Shown piece after piece: positions 23,270 through 30,348 of a DNA stretch of 30,348 nucleotides; within the stretch, counting starts at the first letter, position 1; each line of letters starts with the position of its first letter. The stretch is taken from positions 1 to 30,348 of the forward strand of contig CBDUXT010000074.1 of assembly GCA_965371245.1 (NCBI GenBank). Reading direction: 5' to 3'. This DNA comes from CBDUXT01 sp965371245 (GTDB taxonomy: Bacteria > Planctomycetota > Phycisphaerae > UBA1845). Under the pieces are notes generated by a model that made no database searches, was not told where the DNA came from, and saw only the letters and a list, made by a program, of their open reading frames with translations. The position numbers were made by a program, and so were the translations under genes.

Positions 23270-24637
23270 TTAGCCGCTCTCCGACAGCCCTCCGGTTGAG
23301 CGCAACTTCGCCTTCAGCGTGTTTCTGGCTATCCCGAGAATGCGGGCCGCTTCCGACATGTTCCCATCGACTGCGTCCACGACATGCTCCGCATAACGAC
23401 GCTCGATCTCTTCGAGCGACGGCATAGCTCCCGACCCCTTCGGCGCGTGCTGTCGCACGAACGCTGAAGTCTGGAAGTCCGCAGGAAGTTGCTCGGGCGC
23501 GATCTCCCCCGTCTTGCTGAGAATCACGGCACGTTCCATGACATTGCGCAGCTCGCGGACATTGCCCGGCCATTCGTACGAAAGAAGGATTTCTTCGGCC
23601 TGAGGTGTCAGGCGCATGGCTCCCTTTCGCAGCGCCGCCGCTGACCGTTGGAGGAAGAACCTCCCCAGCAAGACTACGTCGGCCCCGCGTGTGCGAAGCG
23701 GCGGCACCGTGATTTGGAATGCATTGAGCCTGTAATACAGGTCCTGCCGAAAGCTCCCCGATCGGATGCTTTTTCGAAGGTCACGGTTCGTGGCCGCAAT
23801 CACGCGCACATTCGTTCGAATTTCGCGACGCCCTCCGACCCGTCGAAACGGCTGTCCTTCGACGATACGAAGCAGCTTCGCTTGCAGACCGGGTTTCATC
23901 TCTGAGACCTCATCCAGCAGAAGGCTGCCGCCGTCGGCCATCTCAAAGAGTCCGGCCCGAGCCTCCTTGGCATCCGTGAACGCGCCTTTCTCATGTCCGA
24001 ACAGCTCGCTCTCCAGGATTTGCTCAGAGAACGCGCTGCAGTTGACTTTGATCAGAGACCCTTTGGAACGGGATGAAAGGCGATGGAGCGAGTCCGCGAC
24101 CAGTTCTTTGCCCGTCCCGGTCTCACCGACGATGAGCACAGGCGTGTCGGCTTCGGCTACCAGGCAAGTCTCATCGCGCACCCGCTGAATGATCGGGCTC
24201 TCGCCGAGGATCTCGGAAACGTCCTCGCGCCTGCGGGACTCGCGCTCGAGGCGCCGCACGTCGCGCCGAAGACCTCGGGCTTCGACCGCCCGCTGCACCG
24301 TCAAGTGCAACTCGTCCAGCTCGAAGGGTTTGACGATGAAATCGCGCGCGCCTTCCTTCATCGCACGGACGGCCGTCTTCACCTCCGGGAATGCCGTCAT
24401 CACGATCACCAGCGTTTCTTCATCGAGATCGCGTACGCTGGCGAGGAAGTCGAGCCCTGAGCCATCGGGAAGGCGAATGTCAAGAAGCACAAGATCGATC
24501 TTGCGCTCATGCAGAAGACGGTTGGCCTCCGAGAGCATCGACGCGCCGAGGACCTCGTGCCCCCGTCTGTCGAGCGATTTTTTCAGAGAGGATCGGAGCC
24601 CCTCGTCGTCTTCCACGATCAGGGTTGTCATCCTCAT
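23270..24637 (-). CDS. NtrC-family sigma-54-dependent response regulator
   Basis: A 455-aa transcription activator. A receiver domain (1-120) carries the phosphoacceptor D53 (LLDIRLPDG) and K103. An AAA+ sigma-54 interaction domain has Walker A GETGTGKE at 171-178, the sigma-54 contact loop GAFTDA at 218-223 (a variant of GAFTGA) and Walker B LLLDEV. A Fis-type helix-turn-helix ends it (GNMSEAARILGIARNTLKAK). The ATG at 24637 overlaps the kinase stop (ATGA), so the pair is one operon and almost surely cognate. Sigma-54 promoters lie elsewhere in this window, so its targets may be local. Sure of family; the regulon is inferred. Confidence 0.92.
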   Translation of the reverse strand: MRMTTLIVEDDEGLRSSLKKSLDRRGHEVLGASMLSEANRLLHERKIDLVLLDIRLPDGSGLDFLASVRDLDEETLVIVMTAFPEVKTAVRAMKEGARDFIVKPFELDELHLTVQRAVEARGLRRDVRRLERESRRREDVSEILGESPIIQRVRDETCLVAEADTPVLIVGETGTGKELVADSLHRLSSRSKGSLIKVNCSAFSEQILESELFGHEKGAFTDAKEARAGLFEMADGGSLLLDEVSEMKPGLQAKLLRIVEGQPFRRVGGRREIRTNVRVIAATNRDLRKSIRSGSFRQDLYYRLNAFQITVPPLRTRGADVVLLGRFFLQRSAAALRKGAMRLTPQAEEILLSYEWPGNVRELRNVMERAVILSKTGEIAPEQLPADFQTSAFVRQHAPKGSGAMPSLEEIERRYAEHVVDAVDGNMSEAARILGIARNTLKAKLRSTGGLSESG

Positions 24638-26976
24638 GGCCGGTACTCCGCCGGCTTGCTTGCTTCCATCCCCTCGGTGCATCCCGCTCGTCGGGAGGCG
24701 TCGGCCCGATAGACAGGAAAGACCATCCGTACGGCCGTCCCTTCACCCGACTTGCTTTGAATCTCGATCGTACCCGCGTGATCTTCAACAATGCGGCGGC
24801 AAATAGAAAGGCCAAGGCCCGTCCCTTCGGCTCTCGTCGTGAAGAACGGATCCCAGATCCTGCGCACGATTTCCTCAGAGATGCCCGCCCCTTGATCCAC
24901 TACCTCGATGCCGACGCCGTCGCACGAAGTGCTGCGGTCGCCGCTTGCGGCCATGTCCCGGATTCTCACGACGATCTCACTGCCGGTGGATGACGCCTCC
25001 ATCGCATTCAGAATCAGATTGATCAACAAGTGCCGCAATTGCTCAGCATCACCACGGATGGTCTGCGCATCCGATACCGACTCCACACGCAACTGCATAT
25101 TTCTTTTTCGCAGCGCTGGGACGACAAGGGTCGTCACCCCGTGAACGACCTCAGCCACGGCTACCTCGCCCATTCGGGGCTCTCGCATCCTGGCCAGGCG
25201 CGAGAAAGATCGCAGGAACATCGCAAGCCGGTTCACCTCCGTCAGGATTTCCGATACAAGGTTGTGGCACTTCTCGCACAGGGCGCCCTCCTCTTCAGCC
25301 ACCTGGATCTTCGTTTTGATGGCGGCCAGCGGGTTCCCGACCTCGTGCATCACACCCGCTGTCATCTGTCCAATGGAAGCCATCTTGTCAGCGCGAGCGA
25401 GTGCCGTCTGTTGCTGGTGGAGTTCATCTGTTTGTCGCGCCACTTCTTGCTCAAGCTCCTCGTTCCAGGTCGCAAGGCGCTCATGCGCGTTGCGTAGGCG
25501 CTCGGTCATTATGTTGAAGTCGCCCGCCAGGGCTTCAAGTTCGTCGCCCGTGGTGATATCGACGTGTCTTGACAGATCGCCCGCGGCTATCTCACGCGTG
25601 GCACTGCGCAGGCTCGCGATCGGGCGGGCAACGTAACTCCCGATCAATGCACCGAGCACGCCCGCGACAGCCAATGCAAAGATCATGATGGCCGAGAGAA
25701 CGATCGTGAAATGCCGGATCGGAGTATCGATGGGAGTACGGGAATGGGCAATGAGCAGGGTCCAGTACTGATCCGATACCGTTCCTTCATGCGCAATCCG
25801 TGACGCGGACAGAAATGAGTTGGCCGTCTCAATCACCAACCCGTTGGCGGGCACCGACCCTACCGGCGGGGAGGACAGAATCGACGCAACCACTTCTTCG
25901 CTGTAATCCGCTGACAGCCGGCGACGGCTCTTCAATCCGAAAAGCTCCCGTTTTTCCGTCGATTCGCCAACAAAGCCCAGGTATGACCCACCTTGATCCA
26001 CCAACATCGCCTCCGTCTCGTGAGGGAGCGGCGCAAGCAGAGACAGGATAAAGTCCGCGTACAGGTTGATCACGACCAGGCCGTGCCCGCGCCCGTTCCT
26101 CCCTGCCACGGTCGTGGCATATCGCACCACACCTCGAGGAGGTACCTCGACCTGTCCGTGCTCGATGTTCAGGTCCATTGGAGAGATGTAGATAGTCCCC
26201 GGGGCCAGAGCCAGGGCTTCCCTGACGTAATAACGCTGGCTCTTATCCTGCAATCGCTCCGGCGGCACAACTTCCACTCGACCACCCTGAATGTTGAGCC
26301 TTATGACCTCGCGTCCATGGCTGTCGAGGTACCGGACCTGGAAGTAAGCGCGCTTCCCGTGGGCGAAGATGGTGACCTCCTCTTCCGCTCGGCCCCGTAG
26401 CGCAGCCGTTTCATCTGCCGTGCTCGAAGCCTCGGTGCTCGCCAACGCACGAATCCCCTTCATGCGCGCAAGAAAGTGCAGATCGTCTTGAACGACCTGC
26501 AGGAAACCTCGAATCTCCTTAGCCTTGGAAGAAGCGTGAAACTTGACTCGCTGGATTGCGGTTTCGTGCAACGACGCCCTTGATGATGAAATCGTAAAGA
26601 TACCGATGAATAGTGCGGGGACGACCGCCAGAGCCACCATGGGTACCACGATTTTGGTCCGCATGCGGACATGTTGGAGCCGTTGTTGCCATGACCTTGT
26701 GGAAGCGGGCAACAGCGTCTTGCCGGTCTTCGGGCCCTGAAGATGCCTCAGCAACACCAGCGTAGCGAGGGCCGACGCAACCGCCGCCGCCGAGAGGCCA
26801 CGCACGATGTGGAGAACGTGCAACGCTTTCGGATTGATGGTCCCGAGCCACGTACGCTCGACAACTTCATAGCCCAAGAACAGGGCGACAACGGGCAGCA
26901 GACATAGCCCAAAGACGCGCAGTAAACTCGGCTGTGGAGCACTGCTTGGTTTCGTTTTCCGACGCTCTCGTGACAT
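24634..26976 (-). CDS. Membrane sensor histidine kinase (dCache-like sensor, HAMP, HisKA, HATPase)
   Basis: A 780-aa kinase, partner of the downstream response regulator. Membrane segments lie near residues 18-38, 62-77, 108-130 and 423-448. The large extracytoplasmic region between the last two (about 131-422) looks like a double-Cache sensor (YYVREALALAPGTIYISPMD, GLVVINLYADFILSLL). HAMP follows (450-495), then a coiled coil, the HisKA helix with H544 (GVMHEVGNPLAAIK) and a HATPase domain (NLILNAMEAS, DQGAGI, GTGLGLSICRRI). A CxxCH motif (CEKCH, 567-571) sits in the cytoplasmic dimerisation helices, an odd place for heme. The start at 26976 has GAGAG upstream; further upstream in-frame codons run through repeat B. 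It senses an unknown extracytoplasmic ligand. Confidence 0.9.
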   Translation of the reverse strand: MSRERRKTKPSSAPQPSLLRVFGLCLLPVVALFLGYEVVERTWLGTINPKALHVLHIVRGLSAAAVASALATLVLLRHLQGPKTGKTLLPASTRSWQQRLQHVRMRTKIVVPMVALAVVPALFIGIFTISSSRASLHETAIQRVKFHASSKAKEIRGFLQVVQDDLHFLARMKGIRALASTEASSTADETAALRGRAEEEVTIFAHGKRAYFQVRYLDSHGREVIRLNIQGGRVEVVPPERLQDKSQRYYVREALALAPGTIYISPMDLNIEHGQVEVPPRGVVRYATTVAGRNGRGHGLVVINLYADFILSLLAPLPHETEAMLVDQGGSYLGFVGESTEKRELFGLKSRRRLSADYSEEVVASILSSPPVGSVPANGLVIETANSFLSASRIAHEGTVSDQYWTLLIAHSRTPIDTPIRHFTIVLSAIMIFALAVAGVLGALIGSYVARPIASLRSATREIAAGDLSRHVDITTGDELEALAGDFNIMTERLRNAHERLATWNEELEQEVARQTDELHQQQTALARADKMASIGQMTAGVMHEVGNPLAAIKTKIQVAEEEGALCEKCHNLVSEILTEVNRLAMFLRSFSRLARMREPRMGEVAVAEVVHGVTTLVVPALRKRNMQLRVESVSDAQTIRGDAEQLRHLLINLILNAMEASSTGSEIVVRIRDMAASGDRSTSCDGVGIEVVDQGAGISEEIVRRIWDPFFTTRAEGTGLGLSICRRIVEDHAGTIEIQSKSGEGTAVRMVFPVYRADASRRAGCTEGMEASKPAEYRP

Positions 26977-27019
26977 CGTTTCTCTCAATGGCGCTGGATC
27001 ACAGCCGGTCAGGCCCCGG

Positions 27020-27060
27020 CCCGCCCGCAAGGCGGGTTTAATGCGGCGGTGCCGCCCGCG
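27020..27060 (+). repeat. Dispersed GCGGGTTT-type palindromic repeat, copy B
   Basis: CCCGCAAGGCGGGTTTAATG is followed by CGGCGGTGCCGCCCGCG. It lies between the DUF3179 gene and the kinase start and shares its layout with copies A, C and D. The first part forms CCCGC-AAG-GCGGG, the second GCGGC-GGT-GCCGC. Confidence 0.5.
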
Positions 27061-27109
27061 ATCACGACTCTACCGCCACGAAGACGAGGCCACGCCGATT
27101 GAGCCGGGC

Positions 27110-27790
27110 TCAGCGGTCGTGCTGTCCGGTTCGCGGGAGGCAATGCTCACAGTGGAGCACCTTGGTGTCGGGATGTTTCGCCAGCCATTCGTCCCAGCGT
27201 ATGCCCGCGTCGTACTGCGATTTGGGTAGTTCTTCCAGAACCTGCCCCTGCAGTTTCCCCTCCAGGGCCTCACCCGTTCGTTGCAGCCAGAGCGATTCGG
27301 TTTTCTTGTCGTACATGACCAGGTTGCCGTCCTTGACCTGACCTGAAACGCCCAAAGAAACGGTCTCTCCGTTGATTCGGCGATCGTGAACCACGATCGA
27401 TTGCTCGCTCGGTCACCAGGACGCGCTAATCGGTGTGCCTCCGACCTCGTCGTTGACAACCTGATGGTTGCTCAAGACGAACAGCGGATACGCAACGGCC
27501 TCGCCGTTCACGAACACGCCGATCACCTTGGTGCCCGCCGCCAGCTTGACCTCGTTCGCCGGGAACAGCGTTGGTTTAACAATGGCTTGCTTGGCGTCCT
27601 TCGCCCGGTACTGGATCAGGCCGTGATAGGCCTCGCCGCCCGTGGGCGTACGCCCAGGAAGCGGGTTTACAGCGGCCTCGCCGCCCGCGGAATCCGTCGC
27701 ATCGTGGATGCCCGTTGACGATGGCGGGCTGGCGCAGCCCATCAGCGGCAGAACAAACAGCACCACAGCTTTGCCCCGAAATCTCGTCAT
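27110..27790 (-). CDS. DUF3179 lipoprotein, probable selenoprotein (UGA = Sec126)
   Basis: A 226-aa DUF3179 protein when UGA at 27415-27413 is read through. The frame is the same on both sides. Before it: lipobox LMGC (Cys19), then LIQYRAKDAKQAIV, VAYPLFVLSNHQVVNDEVGG and TPISASW. After it: PSEQSIVVHDRRINGE, GVSGQVKDGNLVMYD, TESLWLQRTGEALEG and KHPDTKVL. DUF3179 proteins usually have a Cys-Pro at this spot ((Y/W)CPLC), so Sec replaces the first conserved Cys; the second is Glu or Ser here. A SECIS-like hairpin follows. The N-terminal linker contains repeat copy C in frame. The ATG overlaps the TGA of the CRTAC1-type gene. The C-terminus carries a CEHC pair. Family function is unknown; the protein should sit in the outer periplasm. 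A nonsense mutation is the alternative. Confidence 0.75.
27381..27399 (-). promoter_or_regulatory. SECIS-like hairpin downstream of the DUF3179 UGA
   Basis: On the minus strand CGAUCGU (27399-27393), loop GGUUC (27392-27388) and ACGAUCG (27387-27381) form a perfect seven-pair stem, or eight pairs with a three-base loop. GGU lies 21-23 bases past the UGA, one base from its position in the redoxin gene. Confidence 0.6.
27631..27690 (+). repeat. Dispersed GCGGGTTT-type palindromic repeat, copy C (inside coding)
   Basis: AAGCGGGTTTACAGCGGC, then CTCGCCGCCCGCGG, is preceded by a GTGGGCGTACGCCCA palindrome and a second CCTCGCCGCCCG. It encodes the linker between the lipobox and the DUF3179 domain (SAGGEAAVNPLPGRTPTGGE) without breaking the frame. 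Confidence 0.5.
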
Positions 27791-29580
27791 GGCGTATTCT
27801 CTCCTTGTTCGGTAATGGTAACAGTCCGGTCGGGTGCCACCGGGCCAAGCCGCTGCGTGCGGCCACAGGGCCACCGCACCTCCACGTTGACCGACCGCTG
27901 GTCGGCTCCGAGGCCGAAGTGGAGCACCTTGGTGTGCCCGCTCAGATAGCTGCTCCCGATAAACAGCTCCCGCATCTGTCGAATCCCTTTGTCACCGGTA
28001 ACAGTTACCCGCGCGTTCGCGCCGTCTCGATTGCAATGTCGCCCCACGAGCTTCACGCCAAGCCAGTGACCATGGCCCTTGGAAATGTTCCGTAGAATTG
28101 CGGGAGCAGCCCCGTGGTTGTTGATGGCGATGTCCGACCGCCCATCGCTATCGAAATCCGCCACCGCGGCGCCGCGGCCGACGTACGCCTCATCGAAATA
28201 GCCCCCAGCGGCGGCCCCGAGGGCATGCCAGCGCTTCTCATGCCTTTCGTAAATCTGCGTACGCTGCGGCAACATTTTCGGATCCTTCAGCACGTCGAGC
28301 GTGAGCTCGTCCTCAATCGTGCTGCCGTACACGATCAGCAAGTCCCGATCCCCGTCGTTGTCGAAGTCTTCAAACTCGACCCCCCACCCGACCAGCGCTT
28401 GATCCGGTTTACGCAAGCCATGCGACGGGGCACGGTCCTCGAACAGGCAGCCGTCGTCCAGCACGTCATTGATGTAGAAGGCCGGGTCCTCCGATACCCA
28501 GTGTGTTACGAGTAGATCCTGATCGCCGTCCGCTTCGACGTCGATGACGGCCGTACCCATAGCACCACGTGGGTCAAACATGCCGGAGACAAGCCCGATA
28601 TCCTCGAAGGTCCCGTCGCCTTTGTTGCGCAATAGGCTGTCGAGCGATTGGTCGTTGGCGACGTAGAGATCAAGCCAGCCATCGTTGTCAAAATCACACC
28701 AGATCGCCTGCATGCTTCGCCCTTCGGACGATGCGGTTCCGGAGCGGACCGTTACGTCGCGGAATGTACCATCCACTTTCTGACGAAAGAGATGGTTCGA
28801 TAGGGGCGGGTAGGAGCCTGGTGTCGTCATCGGTGCCGGGCGCCCGGCGACCATGGGGCGCTTCCGCGCCTTGTCAATCGGGAAATCTACGTACCGGCAG
28901 ATGTAAAGGTCCAGCCGCCCGTCACGATCGTAGTCACCCCAAGCCGCACCCAGGCAATAGCCCGTCACCGCGCCGAGTCCTGATTGCCTCGTCACATCGC
29001 TGTAGTGCCCCGAGTCATTGCGGAACAGCCGCACACCGTTGAGGTTGGTAACGAGCAAGTCAGCGTCACCATCGTTGTCAAAGTCCGTGAACAGCGCTGC
29101 CATGTCCATACGAGATTCACTCAATCCGCTTGCATCGGTCACGTCCGTGAACCGTCCATCACCATCGTTTCGCCAAAGCCGACTGCCCGGCGAACGACGA
29201 CGCACATCGGGGCGCATGAGAAGCGGACCGTTGACGTTGCAAAGGTACAGATCCTCGTCGCCGTCACCGTCGTAATCACCCCATGCACAACCCGAGCCGT
29301 TGTCTTCGGGGAGGAGCGACGCCCGGCGGTGGCCATTAAAGTGAACAAAACGTGGCAGAGAGGACGCCGGGAGCCGCGTAAACCGAATTCGCGTCTGGCG
29401 TTGGCCTGGCGAGTCATCGGCTGAGGCCCAGACCCCCGTGAATAAGGCAGCGAAGGTGACAAGTACAAGCAGCTCCGAGCGGTTACTCAAGCCTGTCGTG
29501 GCATAGCGTAGGCCGCTGCTTCCTTTCAATCCGCAACGCATCGGGACCTCTCCGGGCGAGCGATAAAGTCGCACTAACAT
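27787..29580 (-). CDS. CRTAC1-type FG-GAP repeat protein with ASPIC/UnbV C-terminal domain
   Basis: A 597-aa exported protein. After a signal or anchor segment (about 33-55) follow FG-GAP/VCBS-like repeats, each with a calcium-binding loop of the DxDxDGxxD kind (WGDYDGDGDEDLYLCN, FTDFDNDGDADLLVTN, WGDYDRDGRLDLYICR, WCDFDNDGWLDLYVAN, FEDFDNDGDRDLLIVY, VADFDSDGRSDIAIN). These should build a beta-propeller. The C-terminal ASPIC/UnbV domain spans about 510-597 (GANARVTVTGDKGIRQ, VNVEVRWPCGRTQRL). The start at 29580 has GGGAG six bases upstream. Such proteins are abundant in Planctomycetota. It is co-transcribed with the DUF3179 gene through an ATGA overlap. Role unknown; likely extracellular or surface binding. 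Confidence 0.87.
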   Translation of the reverse strand: MLVRLYRSPGEVPMRCGLKGSSGLRYATTGLSNRSELLVLVTFAALFTGVWASADDSPGQRQTRIRFTRLPASSLPRFVHFNGHRRASLLPEDNGSGCAWGDYDGDGDEDLYLCNVNGPLLMRPDVRRRSPGSRLWRNDGDGRFTDVTDASGLSESRMDMAALFTDFDNDGDADLLVTNLNGVRLFRNDSGHYSDVTRQSGLGAVTGYCLGAAWGDYDRDGRLDLYICRYVDFPIDKARKRPMVAGRPAPMTTPGSYPPLSNHLFRQKVDGTFRDVTVRSGTASSEGRSMQAIWCDFDNDGWLDLYVANDQSLDSLLRNKGDGTFEDIGLVSGMFDPRGAMGTAVIDVEADGDQDLLVTHWVSEDPAFYINDVLDDGCLFEDRAPSHGLRKPDQALVGWGVEFEDFDNDGDRDLLIVYGSTIEDELTLDVLKDPKMLPQRTQIYERHEKRWHALGAAAGGYFDEAYVGRGAAVADFDSDGRSDIAINNHGAAPAILRNISKGHGHWLGVKLVGRHCNRDGANARVTVTGDKGIRQMRELFIGSSYLSGHTKVLHFGLGADQRSVNVEVRWPCGRTQRLGPVAPDRTVTITEQGENTP

Positions 29581-29677
29581 TGTCGGCTCCCCGCGAGGGA
29601 ACAACTCTACTCCCCCTCGCTCCAACTCGACGATTCTACCCGAACATAGCGGTTTCCCCGCGTAGCCTACGCACCTT

Positions 29678-29692
29678 GCATGTTTTGTGCCA
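29678..29692 (-). promoter_or_regulatory. Sigma-54 (-24/-12) promoter of the CRTAC1-DUF3179 unit
   Basis: The minus strand reads TGGCAC-AAAAC-ATGC with GG and GC ten bases apart and an A following, one mismatch in the -12 box. The start would be near 29666, about 86 bases before the ATG at 29580. No other gene lies between. Confidence 0.52.
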
Positions 29693-29792
29693 GATGAATC
29701 GGAACTCCCGAAACAGCCTTTTGGTTCTAGTCAGCTACACGCAAGTGATCGCTCCTGGGGATATCCGTATGTTTGGTCGCAACGGCACCTCA

Positions 29793-29821
29793 GAAAACCG
29801 TGTCGAACGACAGCGGTTTTC
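29793..29821. terminator. Strong hairpin with terminator-like flanks
   Basis: GAAAACCG (29793-29800) pairs with CGGTTTTC (29814-29821), enclosing TGTCG/CGACA, so about twelve pairs with one bulged base. The A- and T-rich outer arms resemble a bidirectional intrinsic terminator. Nothing convincing ends here, although a minus-strand gene could enter from the right edge. Confidence 0.4.
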
Positions 29822-30348
29822 TTCATGCTAAGGGTCGACGGTTGACCCGGAAGCGCCGCAAGTAACGCAAGGCCGGGGCCTCAGGGAACCCGCCCGCCGA
29901 CCACTCCAATCGGCCGCCGTTGCCCTCCCGATGGGCGAGCGATGGCTGAAAGAAGGCCGAGCCGCAGCCCGTCAAACGGCCTCCCTTGACGATACTCGCG
30001 TGTTCGATCGGCTTTTCGTCCAGCCGCCCCTCCACCATGAACCGGCGCCGCGCAAAATCCCGTGCTCGCGGCCCGACCGACCGAAATCCGAGATCAGACG
30101 GTTGCTTGTTCCGACAGCGCTAGCTCGAGTTGAGAAGTGTTTGGGGTCACCCTTTCCGGCCCGCACTAGCGTCGCTTTGAGCGCGCAAGCTCTCGACGAG
30201 GGGCGTTGCTCGGTTTGCGGCCGATGGCCGATTTTCATGTTTCCTGTCGGACCGAGGACCATCTCGAGCCGCCACTTATTTCACAGGATGTAGGTTCGCG
30301 TTTCGCACTTTTTGGAGCCGTTTCCTGAGTTCTGGATGAACAAGAACG

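Larger units (their letters stand above)
29581..30348. other. Right-end intergenic region
   Basis: About 770 bases without an accepted gene. It contains the sigma-54-type site (29678-29692) and the hairpin at 29793-29821. A 23-codon minus-strand frame open to the right edge (stop 30278-30276, reading VLVHPELRKRLQKVRNANLH and on) could be the end of a gene outside the window. Longer frames between 29823 and 30262 show no ribosome site or known motif. Confidence 0.4.

Noticed and set aside
27413..27415. Reassignment of UGA in this genome as the reason for the interrupted DUF3179 gene
   Set aside because: Many genes in the window end at UGA inside ATGA-type overlaps, so UGA works as a normal stop.
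29823..30262. Overlapping minus-strand frames near the right end
   Set aside because: No ribosome sites, no motifs and Arg/Gly-rich composition typical of chance frames in GC-rich DNA.

Overview
The window looks like a piece of a GC-rich bacterial genome, most likely from the Planctomycetota or a similar metagenomic lineage. The reasons are a cytochrome c ending in the Pirellula/Verrucomicrobium-type heme-binding extension, an FG-GAP/ASPIC-UnbV (CRTAC1-type) protein, fibronectin-III remnants and a DUF3179 protein. The assignment is inference. Almost everything lies on the minus strand. The main theme is electron transport outside the cytoplasm: fifteen CxxCH heme sites in secreted or membrane proteins, a Rieske protein, two cupredoxins and a large cytochrome bd-like membrane subunit.

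Layout. (1) 8-2948, minus: two diheme cytochrome c peroxidases followed by an AioB/IdrB-type Rieske subunit. The molybdenum subunit is expected just beyond the left edge. This gene set resembles the iodate reductase (idrABP1P2) type of operon as much as arsenite oxidase. (2) 3750-4661, plus: a secreted cytochrome c-redoxin fusion whose active site reads W-UGA-P-P-C, a probable selenoprotein with a SECIS-like hairpin. (3) 4673-19349, minus: a tightly packed twelve-gene run, mostly with 4-base ATGA-type overlaps: cupredoxin, outer-membrane protein, lipoprotein, bd-like subunit, five cytochromes c (ten c-type hemes), a universal stress protein, a radical SAM/SPASM protein and a small possible flavoprotein. 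A second cupredoxin (19774-20619) lies upstream. (4) 21.1-23.25 kb: an accessory island with brnT/brnA toxin-antitoxin genes, small ORFs and decayed fibronectin-III genes, bracketed by a 22-bp imperfect direct repeat. (5) 23270-26976, minus: a sigma-54 activator response regulator and its membrane histidine kinase. (6) 27110-29580, minus: a CRTAC1-type protein followed by a DUF3179 lipoprotein interrupted by an in-frame UGA at the conserved Cys of its motif, a second probable selenoprotein with a SECIS-like hairpin at nearly the same spacing.

How it may work together. Sites with the sigma-54 GG-N10-GC geometry lie before the transcription units that begin in intergenic DNA (three with exact TGGCAC, a weaker fourth). 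The window also encodes a matching sigma-54 activator and kinase. I infer that this two-component system senses an extracytoplasmic signal and switches on the Rieske/peroxidase operon, the cupredoxin/bd-like operon and the two selenoprotein genes as one regulon. UGA is a normal stop in many genes here, so the two UGA codons at redox-cysteine positions are best read as selenocysteine, not code reassignment. No tRNA-Sec, selABD genes, rRNA, tRNA or CRISPR array was seen in the window.
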